The translations under genes and the position numbers were made by a program. Under the pieces are notes generated by a model. It did not search any database. It saw nothing but the letters and a program-made list of their open reading frames with translations, and had not been told where the DNA came from. 64,000 nucleotides of DNA from Adiantum capillus-veneris (Eukaryota; Streptophyta; Polypodiopsida; Polypodiales; Pteridaceae): positions 138,878,398 to 138,942,397 of the forward strand of contig CM043958.1 in the NCBI GenBank assembly GCA_014529385.2. Reading direction: 5' to 3'. This document shows positions 33,507 to 43,250 of this stretch, piece by piece (within the stretch, counting starts at the first letter, position 1; the number at the start of each line of letters is the position of its first letter).

Positions 33507-33854
33507 GGTAAATGTTGCACCTGATGTGAAAACTGCCCGAAAAGAGGAGAAACGAAGCGGGAGCAACACATGCCATATAGCACAAACTGTAGAAGACTGT
33601 AAAGCACCTATTATGCAGAAAATGGAACTGACAGAAATTCTGCACAAAATGACGAAATTGCCTGTGCAGACCTGCTTGTAGTGGAAACAGAGGCCAAAAT
33701 GATCCCGAATCAGAAATCTGAGCAGACCAAGCTCTATGAGCTTACCCAAAATATTTTTCGACCTGCGAACGCTCGCCAAACCTCACTGTAATCGGAGAAA
33801 GTGAGCAGGCGTGTGCTGGAGCAGCTGGTGACTAAGCCCGGGAGGACGTAACCT

Positions 33855-33866
33855 GCTCTGATACCA
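33855..33866 (-). other. Copia primer binding site, initiator tRNA-Met
   Basis: The minus strand reads TGGTATCAGAGC, the standard plant copia primer site, two bases inside the 5' LTR. Confidence 0.9.
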
Positions 33867-33868
33867 AT

Positions 33869-34097
33869 TGTTGGAACTAGGGTTGCAGAGAAACGCACAC
33901 AGCTTGGAGAAGATGAAGGAAGCTCAAGGCACACAATAGAGAGTGTGTTACTTAGTGTGCAATGGAAAGATAGATAGCCCTAGAGTGATCTGGCGTATAT
34001 ACAATGCTCGGGGGAAAAAAACCTCCTAAAGAGGGAAAAAATGCCCCGGTGGTCCTAGTGTGTTCACACACATCACTACCACATGTATATGGTAACA
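33869..34097 (-). repeat. Copia 5' LTR
   Basis: 229 bases matching 28783-29010, followed by the right copy of the TTTGA duplication. Confidence 0.93.
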
Positions 34098-34762
34098 TTT
34101 GAGTCACTTTTTCACTTCATGGATCAAAATGATCATTTGGAGACCGAATTTTTGATTTCCCTCGGTTTTTGGTTGGTCTAAGGCCCATTTTGTCCCAACT
34201 TTGCATGGCACATTTCCCAAGGCTATGTCAAACTATGTGGACATTTGTTACCACTATTTGGCATGTATGGGGACATGGATCGCTATCCACGTTCAACATG
34301 ATCCCTTATTGTGATTGAAACTGTGTAAAAACGATTTCATGAGTCTTTTGCACCAAAAATATTTGACTTTGGAGGTGGGGGACATGGATCGCAATCCATG
34401 TTGCACCACCTTTTGCAACTGTGATCGAATGGCTAGATTCTACCTAGTGAAAAGAGTCTACATGTAAAAAATACTTGAATTTGGACTCCACTTGGTGTCC
34501 CAAAAATGACCTCTGACAATTTGGAAATTTTTGCTTTTGATTTGATTTGTGCAGTTAATATAATAGTGTTTGTGCATATTTGATCATACACAATTGTTCT
34601 TGCACTGATAGGGATCATACCTTAGAAATCTAGAATCTGGTAGAGTAAAAGTGGTACTAGGTGGCTGTAGCAGGCATAAATCTGGTAGGTAGGTCTAGGT
34701 CACACAGCTTGCCTCATAGGGAGACACCTCTTGTTGGTGCACAGATGATCGCTTAGTTCAAG

Positions 34763-35600
34763 ATGCATGGTTTTGACATAGATGGACTACCCCCTTTCCA
34801 GTATTCATCGGATGCACCCTCCTTGTCTCTCACACGGACCGAGATCACTCAGCTCATTAGACAAGACTTGATTCAGTTAAACACTAGGAGGACATGGGTA
34901 CAACCAATGCATTTACTTGGCATGAAGATGTCTTTCTATAGAGAGAATCTCCTTAAGCTTACAGAGGATGGTTTTGTGATCAGAGTCACATATATGGACA
35001 CTCATCTATCCATGGATTACAATGTGCTATTGGACAGATGCACACATCGTCACATCAGTTAGAGATTGAGACTGGTAGATTTAGAGGAGTATCAGCAGAG
35101 GCCAGGATTTGCTCGCTATTCCATATAGAGCCATTGATAGAGTTACATCACATCTGTCAGTGCCAAGTCTACTATGAGATATGAGGTTGTTTCCACTCCC
35201 TATTTAGAGAGGTTTTTGGACCATTGGCCAAAGTTATGAGATATCAAGATCAAAGATGCCTTGGGCTATTTTAATTGGAGTTGCGTAGACACTGGGAGAG
35301 ACCCTTGAGGAGACCAGATAGTAAGGGACACTCACAAAGGGAGATCACTAATTTTTTCAGACTACATGCACGCCATTTAGATGAGCAGGTGTCACAACAG
35401 ACTTCAGAGTCCACTTGTACTAGAGGTACATTGACTGACAGGACCACTGAACTTGGGAGATCTAGCCGCCCCCAATTGTGAGGGTCATTGAGACATTGGT
35501 GGAAGCTACATTAGAGGGTCTAGACTATTCTGGCCAGACATGGGAGACGCCCAGTCAGAGAACTCACTGAGGAGGACATTGATGATCTCCACCAAAGACC
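34763..35600 (+). pseudogene. Unrecognised coding-like stretch, broken
   Basis: A 99-aa frame (MHGFDIDGLPPFQYSSDAPS, then SLTRTEITQLIRQDLIQLN) is followed in shifting frames by protein-like blocks such as LRLVDLEEYQQRPGFARYSI, MRYEVVSTPYLERFLDHWPK and LGYFNWSCVDTGRDP. Composition and the run of compatible blocks suggest a former gene of about 280 aa with several stops. I do not recognise the family. It could be a transposon-associated ORF or a captured host fragment. It lies next to the palindrome-box region. Confidence 0.3.
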
Positions 35601-35799
35601 TGTCATCTCAACCTGTCATCTCAATTTCATTTCATCTTATTCCTTTTTGTTCCATTTCACTTTAGCTTAGTTCAGTTTCAATTTTTCAATTTTTTTCAGT
35701 TTGTCAGTCTTTTACACAGACATTGTATCAAATTCACCATGTGTAAACTCTTTTGTCTCATAGGTCAATTTAGCCTTTTAAAGATGTTAATATATCATT

Positions 35800-35802
<3 letters not shown>

Positions 35803-35860
<58 letters not shown>
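35803..35860. repeat. (CT)n microsatellite
   Basis: A CT run with one phase slip near 35841. Confidence 0.95.
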
Positions 35861-36663
35861 AAAAAAGTCCAACAAAGCTCTATAAAAAACCATTTTTTCA
35901 ATCATTTGGGGCAACCAGCGGCTTAGCAACGACAAGGGCTACAATTGATATGCTCAACGCTCTTGCTTTGTAGATTTGGCATTTGCTTTCAAAAAAAAAT
36001 CCAACTTTTTTGGCTCTGTTTATTAAATTATGATCCTTATTAGGTTAAAAAGGAAAGAAAATTACAGAAAATTATTATTACTTGGCCAAAAATTTAGCCA
36101 AAAGTATTCCTTACACTCATATGTACATACTCTCACTCTAGGCATCTTGGCCATTGAAATTTGGCATTATGGCTCATCATTATGCCTGATTAGTGTTAAA
36201 TTCTGCTAAAAAGCCAAAGCAGCAAAACAAACTTTTATACTACACACATAATATTTCATTATCTTGCAGCCCTGGATCTTGCAATAAGATGCTTCAACTA
36301 GTGTTACTACCCCCCTTCTCATTCTGAGTCATCTCGGACAAAGATTTGTGCAACATGCATGACGCGAACAACATATCTATGCAAGGCTATGTAGTGTGGC
36401 CCTATTATGCTTATAAAAGAGATGCAATGGGTAACAATATGCAATGCAAGATGCTGGTATTGAACTACTTGTTCAGTGGTTTTTATTGGCAAGGTTCCAC
36501 CTAAACTGCATTTTCCAAACAAAAAAAATTGAAGATGGTACACATGTTCTTTGATGGTTGGTTTTGTGAGTATTGTTGGCGAGTTGGTGATTTGTCTTTG
36601 CCTAGATTCGGGTACCCACTTTTGTATTGGTTGTGGAGATGGTGAAGGATTTTTTGGTGTTGG
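35861..36663. other. Probable 3' flank or LTR remnant of the minus-strand gypsy element
   Basis: No coding region. A C-rich stretch at 36309-36317 (G-rich on the minus strand) resembles a polypurine tract for the element to its right, but the expected TG terminus is not clear, so no LTR is called. Confidence 0.25.
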
Positions 36664-37017
36664 TTATTTTGGTCTCCATTGCCAAGTTGGTTTTTTAGCT
36701 GTTGGTGTTTTTTTTTGAGCTAGATTTGGAAATCCATTTAAACCTGGGTTGGTTTGATGAAGAGTTAATCCATTATGTGGATTTCTTCTGCCCAGTATGT
36801 AAATGGTATGAGTGGTTGTTGCTCCTCTTAAATTTGGCTGGATTGAGTTGGAAGACTCATTTGAAGGGGTTGCTTTGGGTAACCAACTCTGATTTGGTTT
36901 GGTCGCCATTATGGATTTCTTGACCCAAACTTGTCTGAATTGTCTCCCATGGATTTTTGTAGATTGTTTGGCTTGATTGTAAGTTGTGGCTCTTGTTGAT
37001 CTGGCTGTCCATTTCAA
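36664..37017 (-). pseudogene. Tail protein of gypsy element
   Basis: A basic, low-complexity 117-aa frame with QSWLPK and WQWRPK-type words. The tail of the 540-aa frame near 62200-62420 has SRWIPK, QIWVPK and YQWVPK at similar spacing, so the two are probably homologous. Function unknown; possibly nucleic-acid binding. Confidence 0.4.
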
Positions 37018-37085
37018 ATATGATCTATGTGTGCCAAGGGTGTGACATACAAGGTATCCTTAAGTTTGTACTTCAGAGTGTCATC

Positions 37086-37403
37086 CTACCAATATGGAAT
37101 CGCTTTGTACATACACATCCATGAAACTCCCAAGTTGATTGCTTCATTAAGATCAATGATGACAATCACATGAAATTGATGTGGATATTGGTTTCCATCA
37201 ATGTTAATTGACACATTATATTTCCCTAAGCTAATCATTGTCCCTTTGTTGATTAGTCTTAGCTTGATTTTTTTTGGTGTCACTATCTCATCTGATAGCT
37301 TCAAATTTGTAATATGTTTTATTTCATTGACTCTTGCACCAGTATCCACAAGTGCTTGTTCCTTTGATCCATCTACAAGTTGGACATTGACTCGTACATC
37401 CAT
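37086..37403 (-). pseudogene. Retropepsin-like domain downstream of integrase
   Basis: A 105-aa frame with DGSKEQALVDTGARVNEI (the Asp loop, near residue 20) and AINLGVSWMCMYKAI (the counterpart of the ILGxxWL strand near the end of retropepsins). Length and motif spacing fit one protease monomer. It sits 3' of the integrase remnant, whereas gypsy protease normally precedes RT. A second protease remnant is at 40100-40405 in the normal place. Confidence 0.6.
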
Positions 37404-37651
37404 ACCATCAAGCCAATTTGTCTCAATCTGAATTGCTTTGATAGGAGGAGATGGTGTATCCAGTTGTTGAAATAGAGCTATGTTCTGTCATTTTTTGTGT
37501 TTCAGACTCTGCAACTTTGCTTCCTCCTTTGCATGGTCTTGGATGGCTTGAGCTTTCTGCTTTTGTTACTTTGCTTGGTAAATCTTATTCAACATGGCAA
37601 CAATGAGAGGAAAATTGTATTTTTTAAATCTGCAACCATTGATTTAATTAG

Positions 37652-37654
37652 TCA

Positions 37655-37689
<35 letters not shown>

Positions 37690-37834
37690 ATGTCACAAGT
37701 TGTACGGCGTCACTAGGTGATATGCCACCAGTGATGAAAAATGGGCCATTACCTCGCTCCTTCAATTTCTTGGAGTGTTGCTTCAAGGTATAGACTAACG
37801 CATAGTTGCCTTTTTGAAACTCCTTGTTTACCAT
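37652..37834 (-). pseudogene. Integrase C-terminal remnant
   Basis: The block KGNYALVYTLKQHSKKLKER followed by GNGPFFITGGISPSDAVQLV matches the post-core SH3-like module of plant gypsy integrases. The catalytic core is missing. A CT repeat at 37659-37688 follows immediately and converts the frame to RE repeats. Confidence 0.55.
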
Positions 37835-38027
37835 GTGTCGGTCATGAAATTTTTAATTTGCCGTTTTGGCGCATATATGGATGTAAGAGCTTTGAGTCAC
37901 AATTTATCTAACCTAGTGAGCTGGGCAACTCTGTCCGACAACTCATGTCCACTCCATCCAAATTCTTCTTTTACTCAAAGTTTGGAAACCAAGAATTCTA
38001 AGGAAAACATGGCATTGATTCCATACA

Positions 38028-38500
38028 TCAAGCAAATCTTTTTGTATAGCATGGTTTTCTCACCAAGTATAATAGTGCTTGATGATCAACAAAGAATAAA
38101 AATTTGTTTGCGAGGAGGTAATGTCTAAAATTTTTGACGGCATAGACCATTACCAATCCTTCTCTTTCTGTGGTGGCATAATTTCTTTTCTCATTATTGA
38201 GTTGTCTACTACAGTAAAAAATGGAAAAATCCATATTGTTATCTCCAGGTTGTGCTACGATGCATCTAATGACATATCTATGTGGACATGAAAGATCTTC
38301 TCCCAATCAAGAGCCTTCAAAATAGGAGAAAAAATCAATTTTTTCTTCAATTGTTGAATATTTTTTTTCACATTCTTCAGTCCATTTGAACTTTGTGATG
38401 AGAGCATAGAGGTTTTGCAATGATTGCAGATATATAGATAAACCTTTGGTAGTAGCCACAATGGCCCATAAAGTCTTGTACCTCCCTAATTTTTGTGGAT
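38028..38500 (-). pseudogene. Gypsy RNase H, broken
   Basis: Blocks KKLIFSPILKALDWEKIFHV, HIDMSLDAS, FSIFYCSRQLNNEKRNYATT and AVKNFRHYLLANKFLFFVDH are standard for gypsy RNase H (EREGLVMVYA also present). At least two frameshifts occur. Confidence 0.75.
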
Positions 38501-39149
38501 CTTGGAAGAAAAACAATGACTTGTATCTTCTCAAGATCTGTGCAAATGCCATTTTTGGACGCGATATGCCCTAAAATCTTTCCTTGTCTTACCATGAAGA
38601 CACATTGCTGTGGATTCAAGCAGATACAATATGTTTTGCACTTCTCAAAGATCTTTTTCGGGTGTTCAACATGTTCATTCCTCAAAAGAGAATGTACATA
38701 TAAGTCATCCATGTACATTTCTAGAATTGTCTTAAATATCTTTGAATACGTGACTCATTAGCCTCTAGAACGTGACAGATGCATTGGTCAAGCCAAATAG
38801 ATATGTTTGTAAGAAAATATACCCCATTTCTAAGAATTTTCTTAAATATCTTTGAATACGTGACTCATTAGCCTCTGGAACGTGACAGATGCATTGGTCA
38901 AGACAAATAGATATTTTTGTAAGAAAATATACCCCATGTTGTTGCAAAAGCCATGTGCTAATCCTCTGGCATTAAGCTGCTAAATCCATCAAGGAAGTTG
39001 TAAGCTTCCTTGCCCATAACTCTCTCAATCACATGATCTACGATGGGTAAGGGATAATTATCTCTTATGGTGGAAGCGTTTACTTGCTTGAGATTCACAC
39101 ACACTTGCAATTTTTTGTTCTTTTTTGGTACTACCACTATTGGTGACAC
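38377..39149 (-). pseudogene. Gypsy reverse transcriptase with 110-bp internal duplication
   Basis: The N-terminal part is SPIVVVPKKNKKLQVCVNLK and DNYPLPIVDHVIERVMGKEA. The middle is YLFGLTNASVTF-like. The catalytic box MYMDDLYVHSLL keeps both Asp residues. Then come LNPQQCVFMVRQGKILGHIA and VQDFMGHCGYYQRFI. A tandem duplication of about 110 bp (starts near 38731 and 38841) lies just before the catalytic box and shifts the frame. Confidence 0.8.
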
Positions 39150-39499
39150 CCAATCTGTGTGTTCAATCGCATACCCTCTTCAGTGAGGTCCATGGCTATG
39201 TAAGCCGGTCTTCGTTCTTCCCATGGTGTAGCTAGGATCCTCTTTGCATTTTCAGGCCCATCATACAATGTACCTGGTCCTTGAGTTCCCTCATTGGCTC
39301 TGTTGAATCACAATATGTCTATCGTGAATGGTGTACTTTCCATAGTGAGAGGGTGCATCAAACTTTTTCCTACTAGATCCCGCTCCACTTTCTAGTTGTC
39401 CAAACTTCTTTCAGAGTCTATTTTAGTTTTTAATATTCTCATTTTTGTTTAATTTTGGACATTTTTGTTGATGTTTCATTGTGTCCTTGGGTTTCTTTT

Positions 39500-40405
39500 T
39501 TATTTTCTTCTCTGGATTTTGTGTTTAGAGAAGCCAATATTAATGGTTTTCTTGTGATTTTGTCTCAAATAGAGTGACCTTCTCTCACAAGCATAAGATA
39601 CTACGTTTTGCTCAATAATTAAGGTATTATTTTCTTGTTGTTTTCTCGCTCTTTTTGTTTGATATCTTTGTTGTCTCCTAGATTTTTGATTTGGAAAATC
39701 ATAGAAGATTGCCTCATTTTGTTTTAGTTTATCCTCGTTCTTTGAGCCACTCAATAGCTCATCCTCAAGTCATTCCCTAACTCGTTACTCCACAAATCAT
39801 GAAACTCCTTGTCGTCATCGTCAATAATATCTCGAATGCAAACCTCGTCCACTATTTGTTTACAATCGAGTTTCATGAGTTTCTGTTGTCTCAGTTTCCA
39901 CTTTTAATTCCAAGATAGCATTCACCATCTGGAACGACATTATATCAAAACCATCCTCATTGCAAAATTTTGTGGGTGTTAGCTCATTCACACACACATC
40001 TAGAGATGCCAGTATTTGCTCCCATCCAAAGGGTTTAAATAACTCCTTTGGAAATGGCTCTTGCATGTATCTTTTATCCTCTATCGATCGCTCTAAAATT
40101 CACTCTTCCTTTCTCAGGCTTCCACATTTAGATGCTTCGCACATCCAAATATGTGTTTGTTTCCTCAACCAAGCAGGTAGTTGTTGATAAAATTTTATAG
40201 TTACGCCAAAGACTTTTACTGGAGTTTGATTAACTTCTTTGTAACTATGATCTTTTGTGATGAACCTCATTGTTACGCCTTTATGCCTCAAGTAGAGGTG
40301 GTCATAGCCCCAATCTTGAACCATTTTGATTTGACGCATAAATGGGCACCCCAAAATGTTATGCCAAGGGTAGGACCAGGCAAGGCCAAGGGCCAGGATG
40401 GACAT
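39500..40405 (-). pseudogene. Gypsy protease C-terminal half and linker to RT
   Basis: The frame 40100-40405 contains HNILGCPFMRQIKMVQDWGY, the ILG strand of a gypsy retropepsin, with downstream MRFITKDHSYKEV. The region 39500-40066 continues as a charged linker (FKPFGWEQILASLDVCVNEL; KSRRQQRYQTKRARKQQENN). The Asp-loop half of the protease is not seen to the right of 40405, so the element is truncated on its 5' side or interrupted there. Confidence 0.55.
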
Positions 40406-40560
40406 GCAGTCAAGGGGTTCCCTATGTTTAGCAGGCTAAGGGCCTCTATAGGACATAGTTGGGTGGTGATGAGCATGCTCCAGTCTCCTTTGTCTTACAT
40501 TGGTAATAGAGCTCAGGGGAGGGAAACCATGGAGGAAAGGGGGAAATCTTGGAGCTATCA

Positions 40561-40650
<90 letters not shown>

Positions 40651-42920
40651 ATTGCATGATGGCTCTCTCGATCTCTCTTCTTGAAGAGTGGTCTATTTTC
40701 TATTGCCATGAAGATCGAGGTGGGAATTGATCAAAGATGGAGGAGTCATGGGTTGAAGACAGGCTTAGGAAGTATGGCTTCCACAGAACAAGGAAAAAAC
40801 ACCAAAGTGATCGATCATGGGAGCAGCCGCTAGCGTGGAAGCAAAGCCATGGCAGATCTGACAAGGGAAAGAACTGCGGGAAAGGCCTCTTGCACACACG
40901 AAGAAAAATTTGATGACCTGCACTAAACCGACAGAGATGGGGGTTGTTAGGTGCACACTGAGGAGGGCAAGCCTTTTTGTTTTTAGGAGATGATAGGGGA
41001 GCAGTCTGCAGGTCGCCATCGACTGTTCTCTCCCTCTGCATCGCTTCCCAACTTTGTCATCACCAGGTAATTGGGATTTTTTCTTAACAAAAAAAAATTC
41101 AATCGCATTTAAAATTGGGTGCGCAAGGGGCCAACCCCATGCAACACGGTTCAACCATAGCCGCACGCATTTGCATGCAAGGTATGTGGGCAACACGGTA
41201 GCATCTTCGAGTTCGCAAGCAATAAGGACTCCAAATTGGGATGCAACAACAAGACCGATTGCGTTCCATGGGTGATTGATTATTCTCAACAAGGACCGTG
41301 ACATAGAAGTCAACCAGGACTATTAAGACAAGGATCGGAACAGCCTTGGTATTGGCTAGGGATCCAAGCATGGCTTGGATCACAACTTACCTACACAATT
41401 GGCAAGGGCAAGGCTATGTTTTTCGCCTTGGAGGCAGATTGAATTACAAGATTTCCATTTGTAAACTCATTCGCTATTGTAGATCTTTCAACAATATACG
41501 CATGTAAGCAAAAGTCGCTAATCTTCACTGAGGTTTTGATGGTCGAGGATATTGTCTTATGATATTTTCTCTCAGCACTGGGAAATTAGAGCACATATGA
41601 CTCAGGAGAAAGGCTCCAACAAACATAACCCATACAAGGCAAGGTTGCCTAACTGTCAAAGCAAGTCATGTGTGGCTGGTGACATCTAAGATAAAGGCCG
41701 ATTATCTCGAGTCAATAACGTCAAACACGGTCATGCCAACATACTGGATCCTCTAGGTACATTTTGCTTTTGCAATTACTGTATTTATTTTTCAATTTTT
41801 AGTCCGATACAGTATTCGACAAGGTCAACAATAGACAAGGTCAACAATCGACAAGGTTAATTTTTATTTTTATGTCTCGAGAACGCCAATGTCGTAAGAT
41901 GCCTCACGGGAGCAAGGCTTTGTATAAGGCGACTCAAGAAACTGGTTTGTACATTATTTCTGTGAGTATCTGTTTGATGCATCTCTTCATGCTATCAAGC
42001 AAAGGGGAAAAGCAAGGTTTTAAGGGACACGGTCCCTATCTATATATGCATGCATTGGATGCATAATCACTCCAAAGATTTTATAGCTTTCCAAGGAGCA
42101 TGCAACATAAGTACACAAATCATATGGGACATCACATTGACATCCACAATTATGAGTTGGATCCAATGTCTATCACCACACATATTAGATGCCATGACTT
42201 TCAATGCCAAGGACAATCAGTAAGTATTCTAATTGTAAGTTTTACTTTTGAACTTATTCACTTTTGCAAGACTTTTCTCAATGACAACTTGACAAGAAAA
42301 CATTACTTTGGTCGAGTAGAGTTTGGTAGTAAGATGCAATTTGTATTCAGCTATCTATTTCACGATTGGGAGATCTACGGATTCTCAATAAGATATATGC
42401 TCGGCAAGGCCGATTTTCTTTACAAAAAAGTTTTCCAAGGCCAATTCTTTTCTGCTTTGACATATGTATGTCAACAAGAACACCTGTTAGCTATGAGCAC
42501 TCAGGATACGTTCTGTCTCATCTTTTTGTTGAACTTATGAGAAGCAAGGTTTTTCTTATGTGCCAAGGAACTATCACTTGACTTTAGATCAAGGATACTG
42601 GCACACATATTTGGCATTAAGTGGATATAAGCTCACAATTTATGCAACGACGCACTGTCATGTATCCATGCCAATGTAATCGTGCAAGGCACGTATACTA
42701 GGGGATCACATAGTTGAGACTGTCATTATTGCCAAGGGAGGTAGAAAAACTTTCACCTCAGTACTGTTAAGCTTTCGCTATAATGCCAACTACCCTGTCA
42801 AGGATACGGTAAGTTATTGATGTCTACAAACACTTTTAATTATGTTTATTCACAGGCAAAGTGCCATACCTTAGTCACTTTGGTACAATCACGACCACAT
42901 ACAAGGTAGGTGGGTCAAGA
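40406..42920. other. Unassigned, strand-biased CAAGG-rich sequence
   Basis: From about 40360 to 42910 the plus strand contains roughly 28 CAAGG pentamers, many within short words such as GACAAGGTCAACAAT (three tandem copies, 41818-41860). The complement CCTTG is rare. No convincing gene is present. The 182-aa and 146-aa ORFs show no domain and are not called. Function unknown. Confidence 0.5.
40567..40646. repeat. (CT)n microsatellite
   Basis: A CT run of about 80 bases. Confidence 0.95.
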
Positions 42921-43149
42921 TGTGACTTATGTTACCTCTCTCCTACGAGAGTGTTGTACAAGCACACTGTTGTACGCTTATAGGATAAGCTACCACACAG
43001 CCACTCTCTGCATAGAGGCATACACAGGGGCATTCAATCAAGTAGAATACGGATTTTTTCTCAGCCCAACATTCTCTCTCTCTCCTTTCTAATTCTCTGC
43101 GGGAAAGGTGAAATTAGGCACGATTTTTCTATGATGATATGGTAACACG

Positions 43150-43250
43150 AAAGGCTAAGAGGCAACCATTTTTGAAGGGCTAAGAGCCACCCATTCTTGA
43201 AGGGCTAAGAGTCCCCTATTTTGGAATGGCTAAGAGCCATCTATTTGTAA
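43150..43250. repeat. 25-bp minisatellite, four units
   Basis: Units starting GGCTAAGAG at 43153, 43178, 43203 and 43228, consensus GGCTAAGAGCCACCCATTCT plus TGAAG. Spacing is exactly 25 bp. Confidence 0.85.

Larger units (their letters stand above)
28783..34097 (-). mobile_element. Nearly complete Ty1/copia retrotransposon
   Basis: LTRs at 28783-29010 and 33869-34097 are about 229 bases each, near-identical, and read TGTTACC...CCAACA on the minus strand. The insertion is flanked by the 5-bp target-site duplication TTTGA (28778-28782 and 34098-34102). The primer site (33855-33866, minus-strand TGGTATCAGAGC) matches initiator tRNA-Met, and a G-rich polypurine tract adjoins the left LTR at 29011-29025. 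Gag, protease, integrase, RT and RNase H follow in copia order on the minus strand, all with lesions. LTR similarity suggests a fairly young insertion. Confidence 0.93.
28119..34401. repeat. Second set of palindromic boxes, split by a copia insertion
   Basis: Boxes occur at 28119-28138 (centre CATG, still a perfect palindrome), 28680-28699 (perfect ACATGGATCGCGATCCATGT), 34273-34292 and 34382-34401 (both slightly degenerate). The first two are 561 bp apart, twice the E1 spacing. If the 5315-bp copia element plus its 5-bp duplication is removed, the second and third are 273 bp apart, again one E1-like period. The array therefore predates the copia insertion. Confidence 0.75.
36300..40405 (-). 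mobile_element. Decayed Ty3/gypsy element with two protease-like domains
   Basis: In minus-strand order: protease C-terminal half (40100-40405), linker (39500-40066), RT (38377-39149), RNase H (38028-38500), integrase C-terminal remnant (37652-37834), a second retropepsin-like domain (37086-37403) and a basic Pro/Trp-rich tail (36664-37017). The integrase core is deleted. LTRs were not recognised. The 3' layout matches the 540-aa frame at 61923-63545. Confidence 0.75.

Noticed and set aside
33366-33779. 137-aa minus-strand ORF beginning MASVRRSKNIL as the copia gag start
   Set aside because: The gag-like sequence starts inside it at MADNNIDVFKM (33506); the upstream part is leader sequence.
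40765-41313. 182-aa minus-strand ORF
   Set aside because: No domain, biased composition, and a competing ORF on the plus strand; it lies in the CAAGG-rich stretch. Treated as chance.
42100-42540. 146-aa plus-strand ORF
   Set aside because: No recognisable motif and no conserved partner; probably chance in an AT-rich region.
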